Of a stretch of 64,000 bases of DNA, positions 8,751 to 17,860 are shown in pieces. The notes under the pieces are model-generated. The model saw only the letters and a list, made by a program, of their open reading frames with translations, did no database searches and was not told the DNA's origin. Within the stretch, counting starts at the first letter, position 1. Each line of letters begins with the position of its first letter. A program made the translations under genes and the position numbers. The stretch lies in NCBI RefSeq assembly GCF_050433225.1, contig NZ_JBNPXQ010000002.1, positions 248,001 to 312,000 of the forward strand, in the 5' to 3' direction. The stretch comes from Sphingomonas_D zeicaulis. Its GTDB lineage: Bacteria; Pseudomonadota; Alphaproteobacteria; Sphingomonadales; Sphingomonadaceae.

Positions 8751-9490
8751 GCCGCGATGTCCCGATAGCCCCCACGCTCCAGCTCCAGCGCGAGCTCGGC
8801 GCCGCCCGAACGGACGATGCGGCCGGCGCTCAGCACATGGACGAAGTCCGGCTTCACATAATCGAGCAGGCGCTGATAATGGGTAATCAGCAGCACCGCC
8901 TTGTCGGGCTTGCGCATGATCCGGTTGATGCCGTCGCCCACCACGCGCAGCGCGTCGATGTCGAGGCCGGAGTCGGTCTCGTCGAGGATCGCCAGCTTCG
9001 GGTCGATGATCCCCATCTGCACCATCTCGGCGCGCTTCTTCTCGCCGCCCGAGAAGCCGACATTCACCGGCCGCTTGAGCATGTCCTGCGCCAGCCCGAG
9101 CGCATCGGCCTGGGTGCGCGCGAGCCGGAGGAATTCGGCGCCCGACAGCGCGGGTTCGCCGCGGCCCTTGCGCTGCGCGTTGAGCGCCTCGCGCAGGAAC
9201 TGGACGTTGGAAACGCCGGGAATCTCGACCGGATATTGAAAGCCGAGGAACAGGCCGGCGGCGGCGCGCTCATGTGGCTCCATCTCCAGCAGGTCGGCAC
9301 CATTGAAGTCGACCGAACCGCCGGTCACCTCATAGCCGGGGCGGCCGCCGAGCGTGTAGGCGAGCGTCGACTTGCCCGCGCCATTGGGGCCCATGATCGC
9401 ATGGATCTCGCCCGCATTGAGGCTGAGCGTCAGCCCCTTGAGGATCGGCTTGCCGTCGACTTCGGCGTGGAGGTTTTCGATCTTCAGCAT
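8747..9490 (-). CDS. sufC: SufC ATPase
   Basis: A 247-residue ABC-type ATPase of the SUF scaffold. Walker A is GPNGAGKST (34-42), the signature is FSGGEKKRAEM, and Walker B runs into LAILDETDSGLD, the variant typical of SufC rather than transporters. It powers conformational change of SufB-SufD during cluster assembly. Its stop overlaps the sufD start by 4 bp, and it follows sufB by 55 bp. Confidence 0.96.
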   Translation of the reverse strand: MLKIENLHAEVDGKPILKGLTLSLNAGEIHAIMGPNGAGKSTLAYTLGGRPGYEVTGGSVDFNGADLLEMEPHERAAAGLFLGFQYPVEIPGVSNVQFLREALNAQRKGRGEPALSGAEFLRLARTQADALGLAQDMLKRPVNVGFSGGEKKRAEMVQMGIIDPKLAILDETDSGLDIDALRVVGDGINRIMRKPDKAVLLITHYQRLLDYVKPDFVHVLSAGRIVRSGGAELALELERGGYRDIAA

Positions 9491-9545
9491 TCTTCTCGAA
9501 CTTTCGACTTGTCCTGGCAGGGAAGGAGGCGGGGTCCGCCGTCCG

Positions 9546-11015
9546 TTACCCCACGCTTCCTTCCAGCGAGATCCCCAGCAGCTTCTGCGCCTCGACCGCG
9601 AACTCCATCGGGAGCTGCTGCAGCACCTCTCGCGCGAAGCCGTTGACGATCAGCGCCACCGCGGCTTCCTGGTCGAGCCCGCGGCTCATCGCGTAGAAGA
9701 GCTGGTCGTCGCTGATCTTGCTGGTCGTCGCCTCATGCTCGATCTGCGCGCTGGGATTGCGCACCTCGATATAGGGCACGGTATGCGCGCCGCACTGGTC
9801 GCCCAGCAGCAGGCTGTCGCACTGGGTGAAGTTGCGCACGCCCTCGGCGGTGGGGCCGACGCGGACGAGGCCGCGATAGGTGTTGTTGCTCTTCCCCGCC
9901 GAAATGCCCTTCGACACGATCGTCGAGCGCGATCCCTTGCCGAGATGGATCATCTTGGTGCCGGTATCGGCCTGCTGGAAATTGTTGGTGACCGCGACCG
10001 AATAGAACTCGCCCACGCTGTTCTCGCCCGCCAGCACGCAGCTCGGATATTTCCAGGTGATCGCTGAGCCGGTTTCCACCTGCGTCCAGCTCACCTTGCT
10101 GTTCCGGCCCTGGCACAGCGCGCGCTTGGTGACGAAGTTGTAGATGCCACCCTTGCCCTGGGCGTCGCCCGGGTACCAGTTCTGGACGGTCGAGTATTTG
10201 ATCTCGGCATCGTCGAGCGCGACCAGTTCCACCACCGCGGCGTGAAGCTGGTTCTCGTCGCGCATCGGCGCGGTGCAGCCTTCGAGGTAGGAGACGTAGC
10301 TGCCCTCGTCCGCCACGATCAACGTCCGCTCGAACTGGCCGGTATTTTCCGCATTAATGCGGAAATAGGTGCTCAGCTCCATCGGGCAGCGCACGCCCTT
10401 GGGCACATAGACGAAGGTGCCGTCAGAGAAGACCGCGCAGTTCAAGGTGGCGAAATAATTGTCGTGCATCGGCACGACCTTGCCGAGCCACTTCTTCACC
10501 AGATCCGGATATTCGCGGATCGCCTCGCTGATCGAGCGGAAGATGACGCCCGCCTGCTCAAGCTCCTTGCGGAAGGTGGTGGCGACGGAGACGCTGTCGA
10601 ACACCGCGTCGACCGCAACCTTGCGGCTGCCCTCGACGCCGGCGAGCACCTTCTGCTCCTCGATCGGGATGCCGAGCTTTTCGTAGACGCGCAGGATCTC
10701 GGGATCGACCTCATCGAGGCTGCCGAGCTTTTCCTTCGCCTTGGGGGCGGCGTAATAATAGGCGTCCTGATAGTCGATCGGCGGCACGTTGAGCTTCGCC
10801 CAGTCCGGCGGCGTCATCGTGAGCCAGTGGCGATACGCCTTCAGGCGCCATTCGAGCATCCATTCCGGCTCGTTCTTCTTGGCCGATATGAAGCGAACCG
10901 TGTCTTCGCTCAGCCCCTTGGGCGCGAAATCCTGTTCGATGTCGGAGGTGAAGCCCCACTCATAGGTGGCGAGCTTCTCGGCGGCGGCAAGCGCCTCGGC
11001 GTTCTTGGTGGCCAT
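9546..11015 (-). CDS. sufB: SufB scaffold subunit
   Basis: A 489-residue SufB, of normal length. Recognisable blocks include GLSEDTVRFISAKKNEPEWML near the N-terminus and the long beta-helical core ending in EHEATTSKISDDQLFY. SufB is the main scaffold protein that binds the nascent cluster with SufC and SufD. It is the first structural gene after the Rrf2 regulator, whose stop lies only 1 base upstream of the sufB start, so regulator and operon are co-transcribed. Confidence 0.96.
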   Translation of the reverse strand: MATKNAEALAAAEKLATYEWGFTSDIEQDFAPKGLSEDTVRFISAKKNEPEWMLEWRLKAYRHWLTMTPPDWAKLNVPPIDYQDAYYYAAPKAKEKLGSLDEVDPEILRVYEKLGIPIEEQKVLAGVEGSRKVAVDAVFDSVSVATTFRKELEQAGVIFRSISEAIREYPDLVKKWLGKVVPMHDNYFATLNCAVFSDGTFVYVPKGVRCPMELSTYFRINAENTGQFERTLIVADEGSYVSYLEGCTAPMRDENQLHAAVVELVALDDAEIKYSTVQNWYPGDAQGKGGIYNFVTKRALCQGRNSKVSWTQVETGSAITWKYPSCVLAGENSVGEFYSVAVTNNFQQADTGTKMIHLGKGSRSTIVSKGISAGKSNNTYRGLVRVGPTAEGVRNFTQCDSLLLGDQCGAHTVPYIEVRNPSAQIEHEATTSKISDDQLFYAMSRGLDQEAAVALIVNGFAREVLQQLPMEFAVEAQKLLGISLEGSVG

Positions 11016-11016
11016 A

Positions 11017-11427
11017 TCAGTTCGTCTCCGCCGCGAGCGCGGCCAAGCTCACGCCCGACAGCGAGGCGCGGATCGCGCCGTTCACGGCATTCCAGTGGGG
11101 CCGCACCTTGCAGGCCGTTTCCAAACCGCAATCGTGGCGGGCTTCGTCCACACAGCTAGTCAATGCGATCGGCCCTTCCACGGCTTCGATGATGTCGGCG
11201 AGCGTGATCTCGTCGGGGTTGCGCGCCAATGAGAAGCCGCCGCCGGTGCCGCGCGCCGAACGCAGCAGGCCCGAGGCGGCGAGCCGCCCCATCAGCTTCT
11301 GCGCCGTGGGCAACGGCACGCCGGTTTCGTCGGCCAGCAGTGTCGCGCTCAGCCGAGCCTCGCCGGGGTGGCGGGCCGCGGCGGAGAGCATGACGACCGC
11401 ATAGTCGGCGAGGCTCGAAAGGCGCAT
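11017..11427 (-). CDS. Rrf2-family Fe-S regulator of the SUF operon
   Basis: A 136-residue Rrf2/IscR-type winged-helix regulator beginning MRLSSLADYAVV. Three cysteines near the C-terminus (SCVDEARHDCGLETAC, spacing C-x7-C-x5-C) are placed like the [2Fe-2S] ligands of IscR, so it probably senses cluster status and represses or activates suf. An upstream in-frame ATG at 11466 was rejected because it would place the candidate operator inside the gene. It is the first gene of the operon. It may be called iscR or sufR in related genomes; no symbol is given because orthology was not tested. Confidence 0.88.
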   Translation of the reverse strand: MRLSSLADYAVVMLSAAARHPGEARLSATLLADETGVPLPTAQKLMGRLAASGLLRSARGTGGGFSLARNPDEITLADIIEAVEGPIALTSCVDEARHDCGLETACKVRPHWNAVNGAIRASLSGVSLAALAAETN

Positions 11428-11437
11428 CAGGTTCCCA

Positions 11438-11460
11438 AATCGGAGTGAATCGTTCCGATT
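11438..11460. promoter_or_regulatory. candidate Rrf2/IscR operator upstream of the SUF operon
   Basis: A perfect 7-bp inverted repeat, AATCGGA-N9-TCCGATT, ends 10 bases before the regulator's start codon. Its position fits autoregulation of the rrf2-suf operon by the Rrf2 protein it encodes. The sequence was not compared with a known binding matrix. Confidence 0.5.
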
Positions 11461-11560
11461 GGCCATGTGGGCGTGAAGGGGCCTTGGGTCAAGGCTTGAT
11501 TGCAGGGGTGTGGCTGGGGGACGGTTAACCCTCTCTCCCAAGGGGAGCGGGCTAAATGCA

Positions 11561-12589
11561 TCACGTCTCGTAGATGATCGGCGCCACCTCGCCAGCCAGT
11601 TCGCTCCGCTTCAAGGTCAGCTTCGCAAGGGTCGGCAGGTCATCGCGGATGCGCTTGGGGGTCACGCCGGTGAAATGCTTGATCTCGCGGATGAAGTGCG
11701 ACTGATCGTAAAAGCCTTCGACGACAAGGTCGTGCAGGTCCGCCTCGCCCTTGGCGAGGTGGATCGCGGCCTTCAACGCGCGATATTTGCGCGCCAGCAC
11801 TTTGGGCGGCGCGCCGTACAGGCGCTTGCAGTTGCGTTCCACCTGCCGGCGCGAAAGGCCGGTCGCGATCACCAGATCCTCCACATCGGGGGAGAAGTCG
11901 CTCGCCAGCCAATTGTCGACGATGCGGGTAAACTGGAACGGCTTGTCCTTCGCGTGGCACGCGAGTTCGCGGATCAGCGCGTTGCCGATCTCCACGAGCG
12001 AATCGAGGGAATTGGCGCCGCGCATCCGATCGGCAACGTCGAGCAGCCCCTTGCCGAAGATCTCGGTGGCGTCCACCAGCCGGTTGACCATCGAGGATGC
12101 CTCGATCCCCATCAGCACGCCCCAGCCCGCGGGCAACAGCCCGACGCCGAAGATGCGCACCGGCCCCTGCGCGGTGACCTTGGTCATGCCTGTGGTGGGG
12201 CCGACTATGGTGACGGCATAGGGCTGCTGCACATTGCCGTCGGCGAAGGTCATCTCGCCGTCGCCGGACAGCATGAAGCGGATTTGCGCCAAATCGGCGC
12301 GTTCGAGATCCTCGAACTCGGGCACATCCGCACGAAATTCGTAGAAGACGGACAGATAGTCCCGCAACTCCTCGGCGGGAGCCGCATAGTCCAGCGAAAT
12401 GTTTCCCACCGTTGCGCCCGTATGTGGTTCTGTGGCGCGTTTTACTCCGCAGGCCAGCAAAAGAAAAGCGGCCCAGCCGGCTAAGCCGGCCGGGCCGAGT
12501 AAAAGAACCCCTCGAAACCAAGGAGCCCTTCGGGTCGCAGGGCGGCTGTAATGCAAATCGAGTGATTCCGTATTGTATAAATTCGACAT
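11561..12589 (-). CDS. AraC-family transcriptional regulator (start uncertain)
   Basis: From the ATG at 12589 this is 342 residues; from a GTG at 12409 it is 282 residues. The C-terminal third is an AraC-type double helix-turn-helix (LVIATGLSRRQVERNCKRLYGAPP, then FYDQSHFIREIKHFTGVTPKRIR). The N-terminal domain, from about DYAAPAEELRDYLSVFYEF, resembles the DUF6597 sensor part seen in such regulators. The extra 60 residues of the longer form include a hydrophobic run encoded across a 13-bp hairpin, which is more like a leader than a domain. I list the longer frame but favour the GTG start as the family-length form. The ligand and targets are unknown. Confidence 0.75.
   Translation of the reverse strand: MSNLYNTESLDLHYSRPATRRAPWFRGVLLLGPAGLAGWAAFLLLACGVKRATEPHTGATVGNISLDYAAPAEELRDYLSVFYEFRADVPEFEDLERADLAQIRFMLSGDGEMTFADGNVQQPYAVTIVGPTTGMTKVTAQGPVRIFGVGLLPAGWGVLMGIEASSMVNRLVDATEIFGKGLLDVADRMRGANSLDSLVEIGNALIRELACHAKDKPFQFTRIVDNWLASDFSPDVEDLVIATGLSRRQVERNCKRLYGAPPKVLARKYRALKAAIHLAKGEADLHDLVVEGFYDQSHFIREIKHFTGVTPKRIRDDLPTLAKLTLKRSELAGEVAPIIYET
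12469..12497 (-). terminator. strong hairpin with T-rich flank in the leader of the AraC-type gene
   Basis: CGGCCCAGCCGGC (12469-12481) and GCCGGCCGGGCCG (12485-12497) pair over 13 positions with one mismatch and a 3-base loop. Read on the minus strand the stem is followed by CTTTTCTTTT, as in an intrinsic terminator. It lies between the first ATG (12589) and the family-length start (12409) of the AraC-type gene, so it may attenuate that gene's transcription. Confidence 0.45.
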
Positions 12590-12699
12590 CGGGCACTCTC
12601 GAAAGGATAAAAATGAAGGCAGGCAAAAGGTTGCAAGAGTAGACTGATTCTGGTGCGGCACGGCCTCGACGCCGCATCATTGGCGGCATAGGAGGGCCC

Positions 12700-13734
12700 A
12701 TGTCCGCCTACTCGCTGCTCCGTCCGCTGATCTTCCGCCTCGATGCCGAACGCGCGCATCGCCTGACCGTGCGCGCGCTCGCGTTGCGCAACGGCAAGCC
12801 CGCACCGCAGCAGGATCCGATCCTCGCCAGCCGCGTCGCCGGGCTCGATTTTCCCAGCCCGGTCGGCCTCGCGGCCGGGTTCGATAAGGATGCGGCCTGC
12901 CCGGACGGCATTCTCGGGCTCGGTTTCGGCTTTGCCGAGGTCGGCACGCTGACGCCACGGCCGCAGGCGGGCAATCCGCAGCCGCGGCTGTTCCGGCTGG
13001 TCGAGGATCGCGCGGTGATCAACCGCATGGGCTTCAACAATGGCGGGCAAGTCGCGGCGCTCGAACGACTGTCGGCACGGCGGGGGCGCGGCGGGATCGT
13101 CGGCGTCAATATCGGCGCCAACAAGGACAGCGAGGATCGCATCGCCGACTATGTCGCCGGCGTTCGCGCGATGGAGCCCGTGGCGGATTATCTGACTGTC
13201 AACATCTCCTCCCCCAACACTCCGGGGCTGCGCGCGCTGCAATCGCGTGAATCGCTCGACGACCTGCTCGCACGGGTGATCGAGGCGCGGACCGGGACGA
13301 CCCCGATCTTCCTCAAGGTGGCGCCGGATCTGGAGCCCGCCGACATCGAGGATATCGCCGCGGTGGTGGTGGAACGCGGCATCGACGCGATCATCGTCGC
13401 CAATACAACGATCGGCCGCCCGGCACTCAAATCGCGCCACGCCGGCGAGACCGGCGGCCTCTCGGGCGCGCCGCTGCGCGACCTCGCGCTCCAGCGCCTG
13501 CGCGATTTTCGTACGGCGACGAACGGCGCGGTGCCGCTGATCGCGGCCGGCGGCATCGATTCCGCGGACGCCGCCTGGGCCCGCATTCGTGCCGGCGCGA
13601 GCCTAGTCCAGGTGTATAGCGCGCTGGTCTACGACGGCCCCGGGCTGGCGCAACGGATCGCGACGGGGCTGGCGGAACGGCTGCGCGCGGCGGGCTATGC
13701 AACGCTGGCCGCTGCGGTGGGGACCGACGCCTAG
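12700..13734 (+). CDS. pyrD: quinone-dependent dihydroorotate dehydrogenase
   Basis: A 344-residue class 2 dihydroorotate dehydrogenase, normal length. It oxidises dihydroorotate to orotate at the membrane with FMN and a quinone acceptor, the fourth step of pyrimidine synthesis. The membrane-associating N-terminal helix region (YSLLRPLIFRLDAERAH) marks class 2. Conserved blocks include GLAAGFDKDA, NRMGFNNGG, NISSPNTPGLR with the catalytic serine region, and LIAAGGIDSADAAW. The start follows an AGGAGG ribosome-binding site. Confidence 0.96.
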   Translation: MSAYSLLRPLIFRLDAERAHRLTVRALALRNGKPAPQQDPILASRVAGLDFPSPVGLAAGFDKDAACPDGILGLGFGFAEVGTLTPRPQAGNPQPRLFRLVEDRAVINRMGFNNGGQVAALERLSARRGRGGIVGVNIGANKDSEDRIADYVAGVRAMEPVADYLTVNISSPNTPGLRALQSRESLDDLLARVIEARTGTTPIFLKVAPDLEPADIEDIAAVVVERGIDAIIVANTTIGRPALKSRHAGETGGLSGAPLRDLALQRLRDFRTATNGAVPLIAAGGIDSADAAWARIRAGASLVQVYSALVYDGPGLAQRIATGLAERLRAAGYATLAAAVGTDA

Positions 13735-13812
13735 GCCCTACCCTTCAGAGGGAGAGGCGGCACCGACAAAATCCCGGTTCCGGTTTCCCACCATGCCGCC
13801 TACTGTCTCCGC

Positions 13813-15483
13813 ATGATCCGTCGTGCCCTGATCCTTCTCGCCCTTCTCCTCCTTCCGCAATCCGCCTTCGCCGAGGGTGGCGTGGCGTCCGCCGCCGATC
13901 CGCGGGCCGCGGCGGCGGGGCAGGAAATCCTGCGCAAGGGGGGCAGCGCCGCCGATGCCGCGATGGCGATGATGCTCGCGCTGACCGTGGTCGAGCCGCA
14001 ATCCTCGGGCATTGGTGGCGGCGGTTTCCTCGTCCATCATGACGGCAAGTCGGGGATGATCGAGACGATCGATGGGCGCGAGACGGCGCCCGCCTCCGCC
14101 TCGCCGGCGCTGTTTCTCGGCGCGGACGGCAAGCCGATGCCTTACGGTCAGGCCTTCCCCGGCGGCAAGTCGGTCGGCGTGCCAGGCAATATCCGGCTGA
14201 TGGCGCTGACCCATCAGAAATGGGGCAAGCTGCCCTGGGCGGACCTTTTCCAGCCGGCAATCCGGCTGGCGGAGGAGGGCGCGCCGGTCAGCCGCACGCT
14301 CGCCGCGACGCTCGTTCGCCTCGCGCCGCTGTGGAACGACTTTCCCGAGGCGCGGGCGATCTATCAGGCGGATGGCAAGCCGCTGCCGCAGGGCGCGATG
14401 CTCAAAAATCCGGCGCTTGCCGCCTTGCTCAAGCGCATCGCCGCCGAGGGCCCCGACGCATTCTACAAGGGGGAGGCAGCGCAGGCGATCGTCGATGCCG
14501 TCGCGGGCGCCTCGCGCAACCCCACCCAGCTCACCGCAGCGGACCTCGCCGCCTATCGCGCCAAGGAACGCCCGCCGGTGTGTGGACGTTATCGCCGCTA
14601 CAAAATTTGCGGCATGGGGCCGCCTTCGTCGGGGGCGACGACGGTGATCCAGATATTGGGACAGCTCGAACGGTTCGACATGGCGAAGCTCGGCAAGGAT
14701 TCGCCCGTCGCCTGGCACCTGATCGCCGAATCGATGCAGCTCGCCTATGCCGATCGCGATACCTATCTCGGCGATACCGACTTCGTGGCGGTGCCGATCG
14801 CCGGGCTGATCGACCCGGCCTATGTTGCGCGGCGGTCGAAGCTGATCTCCACCACGCGCTCGCTCGCCAGCTATGAGCCAGGCACGCCGCCGGGTTCGGC
14901 ACCGCGCACCGCGGCGGTTTCCAGCGAGGTGCCGTCGACGACCAATTTCGTCGCGGTCGATGGCGACGGCGACGTCGTCACCATGACCTCGACGGTGGAG
15001 GGGCCGTTCGGCAGCCAGCTCATCGCCAATGGCATGGTGCTCAACAACGAGCTGACCGATTTCACCTTTGCACCCGAGAAGAATGGTGCCCCCGTCGCCA
15101 ACCGGGTGGAGGCGGGCAAGCGGCCGCTCTCCTCGATGTCGCCGACGATCGTCTATGATGAAAAGGATCGTCCGATCCTCGCGCTGGGTTCGGCGGGCGG
15201 GCGGCGGATTATCATGCATGTCGCCAAGACCTTGGTCGGCGTGCTCGATTTCGGGCTGAGCGCCGAGGACGCGATCGCGCTGCCCAACATCTATTTCAGC
15301 CGCGATGCGGTGCTGGTGGAAGAAGGCACGCCGCTCGCCGCGATGGCGCCGGCGATGGCGAAGCTTGGTGGAAAGGTGGAGCCGGTCGATCTCGGCTCGA
15401 AGGTCAATGCCGTGCAGTGGACCGGCAGCGGCTGGACCGGCGCGGCGGATCCGCGCAGCGAGGGCGTTGCCCTCAAAGAATAG
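13813..15483 (+). CDS. ggt: gamma-glutamyltransferase
   Basis: A 556-residue precursor with a signal peptide (about residues 1-20, ending SAFAEGG), so it is periplasmic. It cleaves or transfers the gamma-glutamyl group of glutathione. The family processes itself at a threonine that becomes the N-terminal nucleophile of the small subunit; here T376 in PSTTNFVAVD fits. The early GGSAADAAMAMMLALTVVEPQSSGIGGGGF and the late PLSSMSPTIV are also family blocks. The acyl-CoA synthetase gene follows after 31 bp and may be co-transcribed. Confidence 0.94.
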   Translation: MIRRALILLALLLLPQSAFAEGGVASAADPRAAAAGQEILRKGGSAADAAMAMMLALTVVEPQSSGIGGGGFLVHHDGKSGMIETIDGRETAPASASPALFLGADGKPMPYGQAFPGGKSVGVPGNIRLMALTHQKWGKLPWADLFQPAIRLAEEGAPVSRTLAATLVRLAPLWNDFPEARAIYQADGKPLPQGAMLKNPALAALLKRIAAEGPDAFYKGEAAQAIVDAVAGASRNPTQLTAADLAAYRAKERPPVCGRYRRYKICGMGPPSSGATTVIQILGQLERFDMAKLGKDSPVAWHLIAESMQLAYADRDTYLGDTDFVAVPIAGLIDPAYVARRSKLISTTRSLASYEPGTPPGSAPRTAAVSSEVPSTTNFVAVDGDGDVVTMTSTVEGPFGSQLIANGMVLNNELTDFTFAPEKNGAPVANRVEAGKRPLSSMSPTIVYDEKDRPILALGSAGGRRIIMHVAKTLVGVLDFGLSAEDAIALPNIYFSRDAVLVEEGTPLAAMAPAMAKLGGKVEPVDLGSKVNAVQWTGSGWTGAADPRSEGVALKE

Positions 15484-15514
15484 AAAAGGGCGGTCGGACC
15501 CGCCGGCAGGAGAG

Positions 15515-17305
15515 ATGATGCGCACGCTGGAGCATTTCCCGAATCTGGTGACGATGTTCTTCACCCGCGCGCGGGAAAAGGGCGATGCACCCTTCCTGTG
15601 GGCGAAGCGCGACGGCGCATGGACGTCGATCAGCTGGGCCGAGGCGGCGCAGAAGGTCGCGTCGCTGGCCACTGCGCTTAAAGCGATGGGACTGAATCCG
15701 GGCGACCGCGTGGTGCTCGTCTCCGAGAACAGGCCCGAATGGTGCATCGCCGATCTGGCGATCATGGCCGCGGGCTGCGTGACGGTGCCAACCTACACCA
15801 CCAACACCGCGCGCGATCACCAGCACATCCTCGACAACAGCGAGGCGCGCGCGGTGATCGTTTCCACCGACAAGCTCGCGCGCACCTTGATGCCAGCGGT
15901 GCTGCGCTCGCAGGCGTCGATCGTGATCGGCTTCGAGGATCTGCGCGTCGGCCAGTCGAGTTCGGTCGCCTTCCATCGGTTCGACCGGCTGGTATCCGGC
16001 GAGGGCGATGTCGACGCAGTGGCGGCGGCGGCGAATTTCCAGCGCGAGGATCTCGCCTGCATCATCTACACCAGCGGCACCGGCGGCGCGCCGCGCGGCG
16101 TGCGCCAGCATCATGGCGCGATCCTCCACAATGTCGCCGGCTGCGTCGTCATCATCGAGGAGGATTTCGGCTGGGATGACGAGGTGTTCCTCTCCTTCCT
16201 GCCACTCAGCCACGCTTATGAGCATAGCGGCGGCCAGCACCTGCCGATCGGCCTGGGCGCCCAGATCTATTATTCCGAAGGGCTGGAAAAGCTCGCGGCC
16301 AATATCGAGGAGGTCGGCCCGACGATCATGGTGGTGGTGCCGCGGCTGTTCGAGGTGCTCCGCCAGCGCGTGGTCAAGGCGATCGAGAAGCAGGGCGGGC
16401 TCGCTCCGCGCCTGCTCAAGCGCGCACTCAGCCTCGGCGCCAAGGAACTGGCCACGGGCAAGATCCCCTTTTGGGACAAGCCGATGGACCTGCTGATCGA
16501 GCGCACCTTGCGCCCCAAGATCCGCGCGCGGTTCGGCGGGCGGATGAAGGCGCTGGTCGCCGGTGGCGCGCCGCTCAACCCCGATATCGGCACCTTCTTC
16601 CACAGCCTGGGGCTCACCTTGCTGCAAGGCTATGGCCAGACCGAGGCGGCGCCGGTGATCTCGTGCAACCGCCCCAAGGCGGGCATCAAGATGGACACGG
16701 TGGGCCCGCCGCTCGACAAGGTCGAAGTGAAGATCGCCGACGATGGCGAGATCATGGTGCGCGGCGAACTGGTGATGCACGGCTATTGGCGCAACGAGGC
16801 GGAAACGCAGCGCGTGCTGCAGAATGGCTGGCTGCTGACCGGCGACATCGGCCATCTCGACGCGAAGGGCCGTATCGTCATCACCGATCGCAAGAAGGAT
16901 CTGATCGTCAACGACAAGGGCGACAACGTCGCCCCGCAGAAGGTGGAGGGCATGTTGACCCTCCAGCCCGAAATCTTCCAGGCGATGATCTATGGCGATC
17001 GCAAGCCCTATGTCGTGGCGCTGCTGGTGCCCGATCCCGAATGGTCGAAGGAATTCGCACAGGCCAACGGCCTGCCCGCGGACCCGGCGCTGCTGCGCGA
17101 ACACCCCCCGTTCCGCGCCGCGCTGATGGCGGCGGTGGACCGGGTGAACCAGGATCTGTCGGTGATCGAGAAGGTGCGGAGGATTGCGATCGCCGATGCC
17201 GCGTTCGCGATCGAGAATGAGCAGCTCACCCCGTCGCTCAAGATCCGGCGGCATATCGTGAAGCAGGTCTATGGCGCGCGGCTGGACGCGCTGTATCGGG
17301 GGTAG
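15515..17305 (+). CDS. AMP-dependent long-chain acyl-CoA synthetase
   Basis: A 596-residue adenylate-forming enzyme of the long-chain fatty acid:CoA ligase type. The ATP-binding loop is IIYTSGTGGAPRGV, the second motif GYGQTEAAPVIS, and the hinge and C-terminal domain begin at LLTGDIGHLDAKGRIVITDRKKD. It activates fatty acids to acyl-CoA through an acyl-AMP. The usual YTSGTTG motif reads YTSGTGG here, a mild departure. The start MMRTLEHF follows GCAGGAGAG; an earlier in-frame ATG inside ggt was rejected. Chain-length preference is not readable. Confidence 0.9.
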   Translation: MMRTLEHFPNLVTMFFTRAREKGDAPFLWAKRDGAWTSISWAEAAQKVASLATALKAMGLNPGDRVVLVSENRPEWCIADLAIMAAGCVTVPTYTTNTARDHQHILDNSEARAVIVSTDKLARTLMPAVLRSQASIVIGFEDLRVGQSSSVAFHRFDRLVSGEGDVDAVAAAANFQREDLACIIYTSGTGGAPRGVRQHHGAILHNVAGCVVIIEEDFGWDDEVFLSFLPLSHAYEHSGGQHLPIGLGAQIYYSEGLEKLAANIEEVGPTIMVVVPRLFEVLRQRVVKAIEKQGGLAPRLLKRALSLGAKELATGKIPFWDKPMDLLIERTLRPKIRARFGGRMKALVAGGAPLNPDIGTFFHSLGLTLLQGYGQTEAAPVISCNRPKAGIKMDTVGPPLDKVEVKIADDGEIMVRGELVMHGYWRNEAETQRVLQNGWLLTGDIGHLDAKGRIVITDRKKDLIVNDKGDNVAPQKVEGMLTLQPEIFQAMIYGDRKPYVVALLVPDPEWSKEFAQANGLPADPALLREHPPFRAALMAAVDRVNQDLSVIEKVRRIAIADAAFAIENEQLTPSLKIRRHIVKQVYGARLDALYRG

Positions 17306-17346
17306 TGGGCTGGCCGCTCACGCGAGCGGCCGCAGTCGACCTCCCC

Positions 17347-17373
17347 CTCCGTTCACCCCGAGTGAAGTCGAGG
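17347..17373. repeat. dispersed intergenic repeat copy
   Basis: CTCCGTTCACCCCGAG followed by TGAAGTCGAGG is a near copy, in opposite orientation, of 5818-5843. It fills much of the 104-base gap between the convergent acyl-CoA synthetase and the small secreted protein. Nothing else was recognised in this gap. Confidence 0.55.
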
Positions 17374-17409
17374 GATGGGTGGCCCCGAAAATCGCGTCCG
17401 ATCCCAGCC

Positions 17410-17808
17410 CTATTTCTTCACCTTCTCATAAGGAACGAACGAGCCCAGCCGGCAGAACGGCCCTGGAATGCTCATCCCGGGATCGATCGCCCGCACCCGA
17501 TCGCCGTCGCAGATCTGCCCGCCATAGACCTCGCTCACCAGGGTGCTGCTCCAGCGCAGCGAGGGGCAGGCCTCGGGCAGTTCGTTGCGCCACACGCGGT
17601 TGGGGCCCTCATAATAGATGAGCGTGCGGCCATCGATGATCGTCGCGCGGGTCTGCAGCGTCTGTATGCAGCGCTGTGGCTTGCCGGGCACGCGATCCTT
17701 GAGCGCACTGGCCAGTTCCTTCGCAGCGCGCTCGGTGCGCGGCGGTTCCGCGGGGGCGGCGGCGATGACGGCCAAGGCCGGCAACAGGATCAGGAACGGG
17801 CGGCGCAT
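17410..17808 (-). CDS. small secreted protein of unknown function
   Basis: A 132-residue protein with a signal peptide (about residues 1-18, ending VIAAAPAEP), presumably periplasmic. Three cysteines follow in the mature part (RCIQTLQ, EACPSLRW, GQICDGDRV) plus one in GPFCRLGSF near the end, so two disulfides are possible. I do not recognise the family. It follows gloB by 52 bp on the same strand and may be the last gene of the glyoxalase operon. Confidence 0.75.
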   Translation of the reverse strand: MRRPFLILLPALAVIAAAPAEPPRTERAAKELASALKDRVPGKPQRCIQTLQTRATIIDGRTLIYYEGPNRVWRNELPEACPSLRWSSTLVSEVYGGQICDGDRVRAIDPGMSIPGPFCRLGSFVPYEKVKK

Positions 17809-17860
17809 AGGATTCTCCTTCTACCCCCGCCGCGCAAGATAGCGGATCGGCAGGCAATGG

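Noticed and set aside
13738..15765. A 675-codon open frame opposite the gamma-glutamyltransferase gene
   Set aside because: Antisense shadow of a clear enzyme; no ribosome-binding site or family pattern.
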